From: Clostridium saccharoperbutylacetonicum N1-4(HMT)
Lineage (GTDB): Bacteria > Bacillota > Clostridia > Clostridiales > Clostridiaceae
Length of the DNA stretch: 64,000 bases
Assembly: GCF_000340885.1 (NCBI RefSeq)
Contig: NC_020291.1
Span: forward strand, 1,115,001-1,179,000
Reading direction: 5' to 3'
The notes below the pieces were generated by a model. The model was not told the origin of the DNA and made no database searches. It saw nothing but the letters and a program-made list of their open reading frames with translations. Shown here one piece after another: positions 41,724 through 53,026 of the stretch; positions within the stretch are counted from its first letter, which is position 1, and each line of letters opens with the position of its first letter. The position numbers and the translations under genes are program-made.

Positions 41724-43646
41724 ATGATCAAGGTAACAGTTAACATAAATGGCATGAATTATATTTTAACAGGGGAAAAAGATGAAAAATATTTGCTAGG
41801 GGTAGCAAATTATGTTGATACAAGAATTAAAGAAATAATTTCTAAAAAGGCTGGCTTTAGTTCGACAGCAGCAGCAGTCTTGGCTGCTGTAAATATTGCA
41901 GATGAGCTTTATGATTGTGATTTAGAATTAGATAATTCAGTAAAAGTTAAAGAAAATTTAGAAGCAGAAATTAAAGAAATTAAGCAAGAACTTGAACAAG
42001 TAAGGCTCAATATAGAGACAATTGATAAAGAAAAGTCGAGTATTCAAAGTGAGTTTGACAAGAAAGAGCAAGAATTAAACACTAGATATAAAGACCAAGA
42101 GGCAACTTATAAGTCATTAAAGGATATAATAGATAATTTAAAAGTAGAAAATGACAAACTTAAAAATCAAAATAAATTGGTAAATGAGGAATTAAAAAAG
42201 AACAGAAATATAAATGAAGCATTAAGTAAAGAACTTGCTGAAATCAAAGAAAAAAATAAGTTTATTTATAAAAAAGCAGATGATGCAAAGAATAAAGAAC
42301 ATAGATTAGAGAAACAACTACAGCAAGCAAATGAACAAGTGAGAAATTTAACAAATCAAATTGCCAATGTAAATGCTGAAAAAGAGAAAATCAATAAAGA
42401 GTTAATAGAAACAAGTGATAATAACTTACACTTAACTAAAGAAATAGAAAGATTCACTTCAATTAATAGTAATTTAGATAGTGAAGTTTTAGAATTAAAG
42501 AAAAGTAAGGAAACTCTTGAAGTTGATTATAACAATACTTATGAAGAGTTGAAAAAAGTTAAAGCAAATTTACAAGCAGAAATTGCTAGTAAGGAATTAG
42601 TAAATAAGGATTATGGTTTATGTAAAATAAACTTAGATAAACTAAATGGAGAGTATACTAAATGTATCAATGAATTAACTGAATGTAAGAAAAATTTAGA
42701 TAATAAAATTAATGAATACACTATGTTAAAGAATAGGGCTAGGGAAGAACGAGAAATATTAAATAATAAGGTGGCAGAATTATTATTAAGTGAAGAAGAA
42801 TTGAAGAATGATTTAAAAAGCGAAAAAGAAAATATTATTGAATTAAATAATAAAATAGAAATAAGTAAAATTGAAAATGATAAAATTAAAAAAGAATTAA
42901 ATGATTTGATTGAAGAATCAGATAGGGAAATAAAAGAAGGTAAAAATAAAATAAATAATATTACAAAAGAAAATGAAGATTTAGTTAACCAAATTAATTT
43001 ATTAAGTGAAGAAAAGGATGTATTGGCAACAGAAATTAATAAATTAAAAGTAGAGCAAGAAGACTTACATATTGAGATAAAAAACATGAGAGATGTTAAT
43101 GATGGATTATCACAAGAAATAGAAAAAACTGACAAACAAAAACAAATTTTAGAGGAAGAACTTGAAGTTACAAGAAGCAATAATGAAAAATTAAAATATG
43201 AATTAAAAGTAACTCAAGAAGAAAGTGAAAAGCAGCTTAATACAAAAATTCAAGAAATAGAAGACTTGCGAAAAGTGATAGAGGCTGCAGAGCATGAATT
43301 AAGAAGAATTAAAGAAGAATTAGGAGGAAAGGAAAGATTAGTAGAGCGTTTAGAAAAAGAGCTTGAAGATAAAGAATGGATTTTCTTAAAATTAAAGAGA
43401 GAAATAGAAGCTAAGCAAAAGGAATTAGATAATAGTAAGAACAATATTGAAGAGTTACAAGAAAAAGTTTCAAATTTGGCTAGTGAAAAAGAAACGTTAG
43501 CTAATGAAAATGAAAAATTTACACAAGAGTCTAGAGGTTTTCAACATAGACTATTTGAATTACAATCTGAAATAATAAATAAAGATATAGAAATTGCTAA
43601 AATTAAAAAAATGCAAGTAGGACCTGTTGTTAACAAGAAAAGATAG
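41724..43646 (+). CDS. zapA: ZapA family division protein with a very long coiled-coil tail
   Basis: 640 residues, ATG after TACGAGGTGTTATT. Residues 1-75 are ZapA: KVTVNINGMNYILTGEKDEK, YVDTRIKEI and AVLAAVNIADELYD. The rest, about 540 residues, is almost unbroken heptad sequence rich in Glu, Lys, Asn and Leu, ending with a short basic tail (GPVVNKKR). Ordinary ZapA proteins have about 90-200 residues. ZapA bundles FtsZ filaments; the tail could bridge filaments or link to other parts. No membrane segment. The U32 gene begins 14 bases after its stop. Confidence 0.85.
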   Translation: MIKVTVNINGMNYILTGEKDEKYLLGVANYVDTRIKEIISKKAGFSSTAAAVLAAVNIADELYDCDLELDNSVKVKENLEAEIKEIKQELEQVRLNIETIDKEKSSIQSEFDKKEQELNTRYKDQEATYKSLKDIIDNLKVENDKLKNQNKLVNEELKKNRNINEALSKELAEIKEKNKFIYKKADDAKNKEHRLEKQLQQANEQVRNLTNQIANVNAEKEKINKELIETSDNNLHLTKEIERFTSINSNLDSEVLELKKSKETLEVDYNNTYEELKKVKANLQAEIASKELVNKDYGLCKINLDKLNGEYTKCINELTECKKNLDNKINEYTMLKNRAREEREILNNKVAELLLSEEELKNDLKSEKENIIELNNKIEISKIENDKIKKELNDLIEESDREIKEGKNKINNITKENEDLVNQINLLSEEKDVLATEINKLKVEQEDLHIEIKNMRDVNDGLSQEIEKTDKQKQILEEELEVTRSNNEKLKYELKVTQEESEKQLNTKIQEIEDLRKVIEAAEHELRRIKEELGGKERLVERLEKELEDKEWIFLKLKREIEAKQKELDNSKNNIEELQEKVSNLASEKETLANENEKFTQESRGFQHRLFELQSEIINKDIEIAKIKKMQVGPVVNKKR

Positions 43647-43660
43647 TGCAAAGGAGAAAT

Positions 43661-46021
43661 ATGAACAAGATTGAATTATTAGCTCCAGCGGGAAGTATGG
43701 AGAGTTTAATTGCAGCCATTAACAATGGTGCTGATGCAATATATTTAGGGGGGAATAAGTTCTCTGCGAGAGCTTATGCCTCTAATTTTGATAATGAAAC
43801 TATGCAAAAAGCAGTGGATTATGCGCATAGTTATAATGTTAAAGTGTATGTTACTATGAACACGCTTTTAAAACAAAATGAATTAAGGGAAGCTCTAAAA
43901 TATGTAGGATACCTATATGAAATTGGAGTAGATGCATTAATAATTCAGGATGTAGGCTTAATTAGTTTAATTAGAGATGTGTATCCTGAATTTGAACTTC
44001 ACGCGTCAACTCAAATGACAATTCACAATGCTGAAGGTGCCTTATATTTTATAGAAAAAGGCATGCAGAGAATTGTTTTATCTAGAGAATTAACTTTAGA
44101 TGAAATTAAGTACATATCGAAGGATTTAAATATTGAAACTGAAATATTTGTGCATGGCGCTTTATGCGTATGTTATTCAGGTCAGTGCTTAATGAGTTCT
44201 ATGATAGGTGGCAGAAGCGGAAATAGAGGAAGATGTGCTCAGCCATGTAGAATGCAATATACACTTCAAGGTGAAACTTTAGGAGAAAGAAAGGGCTATC
44301 TCTTAAGTCCTAAAGATACATGTTTAGTTGAAGATATAGATTCAATTATTAAAAGTGGTACTGCATCTTTAAAGGTTGAAGGAAGAATGAAAAAACCAGA
44401 ATATGTAGCTGGTGTAACTAGAAATTATAGAAGAGCAATTGATAAGGTAATAGTAAATACAAAATTTGATTTACATAAAGGCAGAAATGAATTAGCTCAA
44501 TTATTTAATAGAGAAGGATTTGCTAAAGCATATTTATATAAAAATGTAGGTAAGGATATGATGAGCTATAATTATCCTAAAAATACTGGAGTTTTTATAG
44601 GACAGGTTACAAATAGTGGAGAAGTAATATTGGAAGAAAATGTTGGATTAGGCGATGGAATTCGTTTTTTAGATGATGGGTTTACCTTAAGTAAAATCTT
44701 AAAAAATAATCAAGAAGTAAAAGAAGCTTTTATAGGCGATAAGGTTAAGTTGTTTCCGACTGGCGGCTACAAAAAAGGCTATAAATTATATAAAATGTCT
44801 GATAAAAGATTATATGATGAGTTAAAAGAAGATTTAAAGCCTTACAAGAAAAAAATAAATCTAGTAGGAGAAATTGAATTTAAGGTTAATGCACCACTTT
44901 GCATTAAAACAAAATTTAATAATAAGGAATACAAGGTTTATGGAGAGATAGTAGAACCCGCTGAAAATAAGCCTTTAACAAGAGAAAGAGTTGAGGAAGC
45001 TTTAAAGAAATCTGGAGATATTCCTTACAAGTTTGATAAAGTGTTCTTTGATGTTTTCGATGATGGATTTATAAGAATTGCTTCAATTAATAATTTAAGA
45101 AGAGATTTATTTGATAAAATCTTAAAAGAAGTTAGTGGATATAGGAGAAGAAGAAATGAAGAAGTTCCTAAAGCTAAGAATATAAAATCTGCTGAGGAAT
45201 TAGGATATATTTATAGCTGCATTACAAAAGAGCAGTTGAGGGCGTTAGTAGAAGAAGAAACAGTTAAAAATATAGCCTTAAATGTATTTTTTAGTAGAAA
45301 AAATACAGCTTTGAATAAAGAAGATTTAAAGAATTTATATGAGCAAGGAATCGAAAATAAAAACATATATTTAAATGTACCTAATATAATCAAAGGTGAG
45401 TTTAATTATATTGTTAAGATAATTGATGAATTAACACCTTATATAAAAGGAATAATAACTTCTAATGCAGGAATAATTAAACTTTTTAAAGATAAACTAT
45501 TTATAATAGGCGATTATAAACTAAATATATTCAATAAGGAAGCAGCTGAATTTTATGCTGAAGATGTAGATATTTCTTCTGTAAGCTTAGAATTAAATAG
45601 AAAAGAAATAAAAGAACTAATGAAAGATATTAATTGTAAGGTTGCTGTGAATATTTATGGGAAAACAGAGCTTATGGTTAGTGAATATTGCCCAATAGGC
45701 AGTACTTTTGGTAATAAATCTGCTAAAAAGGAATGCAGTAAATCATGTATGAAAGATACCTTTACATTAATAGATAGAATGAACGAAAGTTTTAGTGTTT
45801 TAGCAGATAATAGCTGTAGAAGTTATATTTTAAATTCATTAGCTACAAATTTAATTGAAGAAGTAGAAGAACTTAAATCTTTTAATATTTCAAGTTTTAG
45901 AGTAGATTTTAAGGATGAATGTTATGAAGAAGTTAAGGAAATTTTAAATCAAATTTCTAATAAGAAGAAAAATGAAAATGTAAAATATACAAAAGGCCAC
46001 TATAGAAGAGGCGTTGAATAA
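43661..46021 (+). CDS. U32 family peptidase with DUF3656, probable 23S rRNA hydroxylase (RlhA-like)
   Basis: About 786 residues. The frame opens at 43646, but CAAAGGAGAAAT points to ATG 43661: MNKIELLAPAGSMESLIAAI, the family start. Motifs HASTQMTIHNAEGA, EIFVHGALCVCYSGQCLMSS and GNRGRCAQPCR are present, the Cys being the proposed iron-sulphur or metal ligands of U32 proteins. The C-terminal extension matches DUF3656. E. coli RlhA with the same domains hydroxylates C2501 of 23S rRNA. Role here is by family. Confidence 0.88.
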   Translation: MNKIELLAPAGSMESLIAAINNGADAIYLGGNKFSARAYASNFDNETMQKAVDYAHSYNVKVYVTMNTLLKQNELREALKYVGYLYEIGVDALIIQDVGLISLIRDVYPEFELHASTQMTIHNAEGALYFIEKGMQRIVLSRELTLDEIKYISKDLNIETEIFVHGALCVCYSGQCLMSSMIGGRSGNRGRCAQPCRMQYTLQGETLGERKGYLLSPKDTCLVEDIDSIIKSGTASLKVEGRMKKPEYVAGVTRNYRRAIDKVIVNTKFDLHKGRNELAQLFNREGFAKAYLYKNVGKDMMSYNYPKNTGVFIGQVTNSGEVILEENVGLGDGIRFLDDGFTLSKILKNNQEVKEAFIGDKVKLFPTGGYKKGYKLYKMSDKRLYDELKEDLKPYKKKINLVGEIEFKVNAPLCIKTKFNNKEYKVYGEIVEPAENKPLTRERVEEALKKSGDIPYKFDKVFFDVFDDGFIRIASINNLRRDLFDKILKEVSGYRRRRNEEVPKAKNIKSAEELGYIYSCITKEQLRALVEEETVKNIALNVFFSRKNTALNKEDLKNLYEQGIENKNIYLNVPNIIKGEFNYIVKIIDELTPYIKGIITSNAGIIKLFKDKLFIIGDYKLNIFNKEAAEFYAEDVDISSVSLELNRKEIKELMKDINCKVAVNIYGKTELMVSEYCPIGSTFGNKSAKKECSKSCMKDTFTLIDRMNESFSVLADNSCRSYILNSLATNLIEEVEELKSFNISSFRVDFKDECYEEVKEILNQISNKKKNENVKYTKGHYRRGVE

Positions 46022-46110
46022 CAGTTTACAATTTACAGTGTACAGTTTGCAGTTGGGGAGTAAAATATTTTGAATAACTGTGAACTGTAAACTGACAACT
46101 GTAAACTGAC
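46022..46110. repeat. Inverted AACTGTA-type repeats upstream of mutS2
   Basis: The gap between the U32 gene and mutS2 is filled by CAGTTTACA-type units on the left (46022-46054) and their reverse complement, AACTGTAAACTG units, on the right (46078-46110). The arms of about 33 bases can form a long imperfect hairpin. The same heptamer recurs after mutS2. Confidence 0.75.
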
Positions 46111-46127
46111 ATAAGGGTGTGTTGTAA

Positions 46128-48488
46128 ATGAATGAAAGATCTCTAAGAGTATTAGAGTTTAATAAAATAAAAGAAAAAATAAAAAAATATGCAAGAACAA
46201 ATGCTGGAAAAGACTTGGTAGACAAACTTGAACCGTATAATAATTTGTATGAAATAAATAATAAGTTAGAAGATACAAATGAAGCTTTGGAAATTTTGAT
46301 TTCTAAAGGGAATCCACCTTTAGAAGGACTTGCTGATACTCATGAAGGAATTGAAAGAGCTAAAAAAGGTGGAACTTTAAGCCCAGAGCAATTATTAAGA
46401 ATTGGTGGAATGCTTAGAGCTTCTAGAACTATGAAGGAATTCTTTAAGAGAGATGAAGTAGAAAGGTCATATCCAAGACTTGAAGATTTAGCATATATTT
46501 TAGTGCCAGTAAAAACGTTGGAAGAAGAGATTGAAAGAGCTATAGTTTCAGAAGATGAGATTAGTGATAAGGCAAGTCAAACTTTATACAACATAAGAAG
46601 AAGTCTTAAAGAAAAGAATTCTTCTGTGAGGGAGAAAATAAGCTCTATAGTAAAAAGTAATTCAAAATATTTGCAGGATGACTTATACACTATGAGAGGT
46701 GACAGGTATGTAATACCTGTAAAATCGGAATATAAAAGCCAAGTTCCCGGACTTGTTCATGATCAGAGTTCAACAGGGGCGACTTTTTTTATTGAACCTA
46801 TGAGCTTAGTAAATTTGAATAATGAAATAAGAGAATTAGTTCTTAAAGAAAAAGCTGAAATTGAAAGAATACTTTCAGAACTTTCTTCAAAGGTCAAACT
46901 TAATGGGGAACAATGTTTAAGCAATTTAAAGGTATTAATTGAATTTGACTTCATATTTGCAAAAGCAAAATATGCATCGGCGTTAAATGCTATAAAGCCA
47001 ATAGTTACTGAGGATGGAACTTTTAGCATCTTATCAGGAAGACATCCATTAATTGCTGGGGATAAAGTGGTACCATCGGATGTTTATCTAGGAAAAGAAT
47101 TTACAACTTTAATGATAACAGGACCAAACACGGGTGGTAAAACTGTTACTATAAAGACTGTTGGATTACTTCATATAATGGGATTAAGTGGACTTTTAAT
47201 TCCAGCTAGAGATAATTCATCAATAGCATTTTTTACAGAGGTTTTTGCTGATATAGGAGATGAACAAAGTATTGAGCAAAGTTTATCTACATTCTCATCT
47301 CATATGACTAATATAGTTGAAATTATGAAGCATGTTGATGATAAATCGTTAGTATTATTCGATGAACTTGGTGCTGGTACAGATCCAACTGAAGGGGCTG
47401 CATTAGCTGTATCAATATTGGAGACCTTGAAAAATAGAGGGGCAAAACTGATAGCAACTACTCACTATAGCGAACTTAAGGCATATGCAATAAAAACTGA
47501 AGGTGTAGAAAATGCTTCAGTGGAATTTGATATAGAAACCTTAAGACCAACCTATAGACTTTTAATTGGAGTGCCTGGAAAGTCTAATGCTTTTGAAATA
47601 TCCAAGAGATTAGGTCTTGTTGAAGGTGTAATAAAAAGAGCAAAAGAATATATTTCAGAAGAAAATCTTCAATTTGAAAATTTGATTAGAGAACTTCAGG
47701 AAAAAAGTATTGTTGCTAAACAAGAAGCAAGAGAAGCAAAGATAATTAAAAAAGAAGCAGAAGAACTTAAGAAAAAGTATGAGGAAAAGCTTGAAAAACT
47801 TGATAATACAAGAGAAAAAGCTTATATGGATGCAAGACGTGAAGCAAAAGAAATAATTTCAGAAGCTAAAGATGAAGCTGATGAAATTTTAAAAGCCATG
47901 AGAGAGCTTGAAAAGCTTGGAATATCAGGTGGTGGAAGACATAGACTTGAAGAAGAACGTAAAAAACTTAAGGCGAATTTAGAAGAAAGAGAAAAAGGCA
48001 TTCACAATACAAAGGAAAATGAAGGTGAAGCTATAACTAAGGTTACTTTGGGAATGGAAGCTTTGCTGCCATCATTAAATCAAAAAGTAATTATTATTTC
48101 TATGCCAGATAATAAGGGTGAAGTTCAAGTTGAAGCTGGAATTATGAAAATTAATGTTAAACTTAGTGATTTAAGAAAAACAAAAGCTACTAAAGAAGAA
48201 AAAGTCAGAAGGAAAAGAGAAGTAAAATTAAATTTAAGTAGTGTTGAGTCAAGAGTAGATTTAAGAGGACTAGATGCAGAAGAAGCTTGTTATAAGGCAG
48301 ATAAATATTTAGACGATGCCTACATGGCTAATTTAGGAGAAGTAACAATAGTTCATGGTAAAGGTACAGGAATTTTGAGAAAAGCCATAAATGATATGCT
48401 AAAAAGACATCCTCATGTGAAAGCTTATAGACTTGGTGCATATGGTGAAGGCGGAGATGGAGTAACAATGGTAGAGCTAAAAGCCTAA
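46128..48488 (+). CDS. mutS2: MutS2 (endonuclease and ribosome-rescue ATPase)
   Basis: 786 residues. Starts MNERSLRVLEFNKIKEKIKK, as usual for MutS2. The ATPase has Walker A ITGPNTGGKTVT, Walker B LVLFDELGAGTDPTEG and the His of TTHYSELKA. A long coiled coil (residues about 510-620) is followed by a KOW-like region and the C-terminal Smr domain (VDLRGLDAEEA, VTIVHGKGTGILRKAI, GGDGVTMVELK). MutS2 in Firmicutes acts on stalled or collided ribosomes and suppresses homologous recombination. Confidence 0.94.
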   Translation: MNERSLRVLEFNKIKEKIKKYARTNAGKDLVDKLEPYNNLYEINNKLEDTNEALEILISKGNPPLEGLADTHEGIERAKKGGTLSPEQLLRIGGMLRASRTMKEFFKRDEVERSYPRLEDLAYILVPVKTLEEEIERAIVSEDEISDKASQTLYNIRRSLKEKNSSVREKISSIVKSNSKYLQDDLYTMRGDRYVIPVKSEYKSQVPGLVHDQSSTGATFFIEPMSLVNLNNEIRELVLKEKAEIERILSELSSKVKLNGEQCLSNLKVLIEFDFIFAKAKYASALNAIKPIVTEDGTFSILSGRHPLIAGDKVVPSDVYLGKEFTTLMITGPNTGGKTVTIKTVGLLHIMGLSGLLIPARDNSSIAFFTEVFADIGDEQSIEQSLSTFSSHMTNIVEIMKHVDDKSLVLFDELGAGTDPTEGAALAVSILETLKNRGAKLIATTHYSELKAYAIKTEGVENASVEFDIETLRPTYRLLIGVPGKSNAFEISKRLGLVEGVIKRAKEYISEENLQFENLIRELQEKSIVAKQEAREAKIIKKEAEELKKKYEEKLEKLDNTREKAYMDARREAKEIISEAKDEADEILKAMRELEKLGISGGGRHRLEEERKKLKANLEEREKGIHNTKENEGEAITKVTLGMEALLPSLNQKVIIISMPDNKGEVQVEAGIMKINVKLSDLRKTKATKEEKVRRKREVKLNLSSVESRVDLRGLDAEEACYKADKYLDDAYMANLGEVTIVHGKGTGILRKAINDMLKRHPHVKAYRLGAYGEGGDGVTMVELKA

Positions 48489-48550
48489 TCCAATTAACAG
48501 TTAATAGTATGCAATTAGAAACATAAACGTTTATGTGAAATTTTGTTTTT

Positions 48551-48585
48551 AACTGCAAACTGTAAACTGTAAACTGTAAACTGAA
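48551..48585 (+). repeat. Five tandem 7-base AACTGTA repeats downstream of mutS2
   Basis: AACTGCA, then three exact AACTGTA, then AACTGAA, at 48551, 48558, 48565, 48572 and 48579. They end 14 bases before the start of the DUF523 gene and overlap its leader. Confidence 0.8.
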
Positions 48586-48599
48586 TTAGAGGTGGTTTT

Positions 48600-49328
48600 A
48601 TGTATATAATAAGTGCATGCTTATGCGGTGTGAATTGTAGATATAATGGAAAAAGTGGATCAAATGAAAGATGCTTAAAGTTATTTAGAGAAGGTAAAGC
48701 TGTTCTAGTATGCCCAGAGCAGTTAGGTGGATTACCTACGCCTAGAAATCCTGTTGAATTAGATAATACAGCAAGTCAAATAATAGAAGGCAACGGAAAA
48801 GCTATTAGTAATAAGGGTGAAGATGTAACTGAAAAGTTTCTAAATGGAGCATATGAAACCTTAAAAATAGCAAAAGAACTTGGAGCTACTAAGGCTATAT
48901 TGAAGGAAGGAAGTCCTTCTTGTGGAGCTAATTTTGTACATGATGGTACATTTACTGGAAATAGAATTAATGGCAAAGGTATAACTGCTAAAATACTTGA
49001 AAATGAAGGTATAACAGTATTTTCAGACGAAGATTTAGAGATTAATAATAGTAAATTGGTATATCTTAATGAATTTGATAGAGAAAAGGCTAAGAAAAGA
49101 CGTCTTTTTGAATTAGAGGAAGAAGATGATGAGGAGGAAGAATATTTTGATTTAACTGAAAACCTAACAGATATGTCAGAATTACCTCCAAAGGTTGAAG
49201 AAAATGTGAAGAAGCTTATGATTTCATTGGCCCGTGATTTAATGGGCTTTGAAGAACTGGATGAAATTGCTGAAGCAACAGGATTGAGTATCGAAGAAGT
49301 AGAAGAAATACTTAATGAAGAAGAATAA
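48600..49328 (+). CDS. DUF523 protein with acidic C-terminal extension
   Basis: 242 residues, ATG after AGAGGTGGTTTT. Residues 1-150 are DUF523: SACLCGVNCRYNGKSG, VLVCPEQLGGLPTPRNP and LKEGSPSCGANFVHDGTFTG, with conserved Cys residues that may hold a cluster or metal. The C-terminal 80 residues are very acidic (EEEDDEEEEYFDLTENLTDM) and end with a helical segment (EIAEATGLSIEEVEEILNEE) that looks like a small helix-turn-helix. Function unknown; DUF523 has been tied to thiol or sulphur chemistry only loosely. Confidence 0.8.
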   Translation: MYIISACLCGVNCRYNGKSGSNERCLKLFREGKAVLVCPEQLGGLPTPRNPVELDNTASQIIEGNGKAISNKGEDVTEKFLNGAYETLKIAKELGATKAILKEGSPSCGANFVHDGTFTGNRINGKGITAKILENEGITVFSDEDLEINNSKLVYLNEFDREKAKKRRLFELEEEDDEEEEYFDLTENLTDMSELPPKVEENVKKLMISLARDLMGFEELDEIAEATGLSIEEVEEILNEEE

Positions 49329-49378
49329 TACAATAGACTTAGAATAGTATTTGCATAATAAAAGAGAAATATAAAAGT

Positions 49379-49426
49379 GAAAGCTTGTAAATTATAATGA
49401 GTTAATAATCTACAAGCTTTCATTTT
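49379..49426. terminator. Terminator after the DUF523 gene
   Basis: GAAAGCTTGTA (49379-49389) pairs perfectly with TACAAGCTTTC (49411-49421), followed by ATTTTG. It also ends transcription of the convergent small gene. Confidence 0.8.
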
Positions 49427-49443
49427 GTTTGAAGAATAACTAA

Positions 49444-49635
49444 CTAATCATCGTCATCATCATCATTAACGTCAATAGTTTCTGGAGATATTGACGACCT
49501 TGAAATATTTGAATTATTAGTTTCAAGCATGTCTTCAGTGTCAGAAGCAGGTGATTTTGAAGAAGAAATATCAATTAAGAGTTCTTCACTATTATTCCCA
49601 GTATTTGCATTATTACGGTTCTTTTCATTGTGCAT
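49444..49635 (-). CDS. Small acidic Ser/Asn-rich protein of unknown function (63 aa)
   Basis: Minus strand ATG after AAGGAGTGATTAT. The 63 residues begin MHNEKNRNNANTGNNSEELL, contain many Ser/Asn/Asp, and end in six Asp. It looks disordered, with no Cys or aromatic residues and no membrane segment. No relative is known to me. Strong ribosome binding site and flanking terminator support that it is a real gene. Confidence 0.55.
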   Translation of the reverse strand: MHNEKNRNNANTGNNSEELLIDISSSKSPASDTEDMLETNNSNISRSSISPETIDVNDDDDDD

Positions 49636-49734
49636 ATAATCACTCCTTAGATAATTTCTAGAAATATTAAAGCAGTTAAGTAATTAATTATTAGTATTTG
49701 AAGTTAAAGCCATATTAATGCATGGAATATAAGG

Positions 49735-51228
<1,494 letters not shown>

Positions 51229-51430
51229 TTAATATATTATTAGATTTTTTTATATTTTGCTTATTTGTTTAATGTAAAGTTTTACCTATGTATATATTAA
51301 TTATATACAGTCTTTAGTTTCATAAGCAATAAATATTTCTATTAGGTTGTATAAATAGTTTATTAAATATATAATAATAAAATCTAAATAATAGATTTGA
51401 CTAAAGCATTAAAAGGACGTGAGATGAGGA

Positions 51431-52888
51431 ATGGATTCTAGAAAAATAAACATAATGATAGCATTATTGGTTGCAATGTTTTTAGGAGCAATTGAGGGAA
51501 CTGTTGTTACAACAGCTATTCCAACAATCGTGAAGGAATTACAAGGGTTTGAAATTATTAGTTCAGTTTTCTCAGTATACTTATTAACTTCTGCAATTTC
51601 AACGCCTATATATGGAAAATTATCAGATTTATATGGAAGAAAGAATATACTTTCAATTGGAATAATAATATTTTTAATAGGTAGTTTTCTATGTGGATTA
51701 TCACAAAATATGTATATGCTAATCATATGTCGTGCAATTCAAGGAATTGGTGCAGGGGCAATATTCACAGTAACCTATACAATTATTGGAGATGTGTTTA
51801 CAATAGAAGAAAGGCCTAAAATTCAGGGGATAATAAGTGCTGTTTGGGGAATAGCGAGTCTTGCAGGTCCATTTATAGGTGGAATTCTAATAGACATACT
51901 ATCTTGGCATTGGATATTCTTTATCAACATTCCCTTTGGAATAGTATCGGTGATATTAATTCAAAGAAATTTAAATGAATCTTTTGAAAAGAAAAAACAC
52001 AAAATAGATTTTGCAGGAATAATAACTTTATCAGCTGCAATGCTTGTTTTTCTTAATATTTTTATGTCAACTGAAAACACAAATACTACTTCAAACAAAT
52101 TTATAGTAATATCATTGGTAATAACAATAGTTTTATTAATGTTATTTTATAAAATAGAAGAAAAAGCAGAGGAACCAATTGTTCCTTTTGATATTTTTAC
52201 AAAATCGAGTACAATTGTTAATTTAGTAAGCCTTTTAGATTCAACTATTTTAATAGGCGCTAATGTATATATGCCGATATATATACAAAATGTACTTGGA
52301 TTTAGTCCTGAGATATCGGGATTAGCTCTTGCTCCAATGTCAGCATCATGGCTTATTGCTTCAGTATTTTTAGGAAAAATGATAATGAAGCATGGCGGGA
52401 AAGCTGTAATAGTAATGTCAAATATAATTCTATTTATTAGTACCGTTTTACTTATTACATTGGATATAAAATCTTCATTAGTAATAGTGTTAGTATATGT
52501 ATTTATAATGGGCTTTGGATTTGGAGGTGCCTTCACTACGTTAACTATAATAGTACAAGAGTCTGTAGAGTTTAATCAAAGAGGAGTAGCAATGTCTACT
52601 AATTCACTACTTAGAACATTGGGGCAAACAATAGGCGTAAGTATTTTTGGAAGTATATTTAATTTATATATAGTTAAATACTTTGTTAAATTGGGAATAA
52701 ATGGAGTAGAACCAAGTGATTTATATAAAGCTTCTTCAGGAAATGCTATTTTAACAAGTGAACAGATTAGTCTTTCTTTGAATAGTTCACTTCATGTACT
52801 TTTTATAATATTTGTAGTTATATGTATAGTAGCTTCAGCTTTATCAGTATTAATGCCTAAAATGATAGAAAGTTATGAAAAAAGGTAA
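51431..52888 (+). CDS. MFS multidrug efflux transporter, DHA2 (EmrB/QacA) family
   Basis: 485 residues, ATG after GAGATGAGGA. About 14 membrane helices; motif A GKLSDLYGRKNILSIGI, motif C region SAVWGIASLAGPFIGGILID, and EGTVVTTAIPTIVKEL in helix 1 are of the 14-helix proton-coupled drug exporters. It begins 220 bases from the divergent glucosidase gene. Substrate unknown. Confidence 0.9.
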   Translation: MDSRKINIMIALLVAMFLGAIEGTVVTTAIPTIVKELQGFEIISSVFSVYLLTSAISTPIYGKLSDLYGRKNILSIGIIIFLIGSFLCGLSQNMYMLIICRAIQGIGAGAIFTVTYTIIGDVFTIEERPKIQGIISAVWGIASLAGPFIGGILIDILSWHWIFFINIPFGIVSVILIQRNLNESFEKKKHKIDFAGIITLSAAMLVFLNIFMSTENTNTTSNKFIVISLVITIVLLMLFYKIEEKAEEPIVPFDIFTKSSTIVNLVSLLDSTILIGANVYMPIYIQNVLGFSPEISGLALAPMSASWLIASVFLGKMIMKHGGKAVIVMSNIILFISTVLLITLDIKSSLVIVLVYVFIMGFGFGGAFTTLTIIVQESVEFNQRGVAMSTNSLLRTLGQTIGVSIFGSIFNLYIVKYFVKLGINGVEPSDLYKASSGNAILTSEQISLSLNSSLHVLFIIFVVICIVASALSVLMPKMIESYEKR

Positions 52889-52937
52889 ATTTAATTTATT
52901 AGTAAATAATATAAAATGAAATCATAATAAATTACAT

Positions 52938-52982
52938 AAAAGAAAAGCTTAACTAAAAAAATAGTTGAGCTTTTCTTTTTGA
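52938..52982. terminator. Bidirectional terminator between MFS and dioxygenase genes
   Basis: AAAAGAAAAGCTTAACTA pairs with TAGTTGAGCTTTTCTTTTT around a short A-rich loop. A-run and T-run on the two sides serve both convergent genes. Confidence 0.85.
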
Positions 52983-53026
52983 TTAAAGTTGATATTAGTA
53001 TTTGTAATTAAAATGACATCTGATTT

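Noticed and set aside
42611..43180. 189-codon antisense frame opposite the ZapA coiled coil
   Set aside because: Long antisense frames arise from Glu/Lys/Asn-rich coding; the product is Ser/Phe/Leu-rich without a ribosome site.
46022..46110. CRISPR-like array
   Set aside because: Units are short, palindromic and not separated by unique spacers; an intergenic repeat instead.
48776..49423. 215-codon antisense frame opposite the DUF523 gene
   Set aside because: Ser/Phe/Pro-rich shadow of an acidic coding region; it runs through the terminator hairpin.
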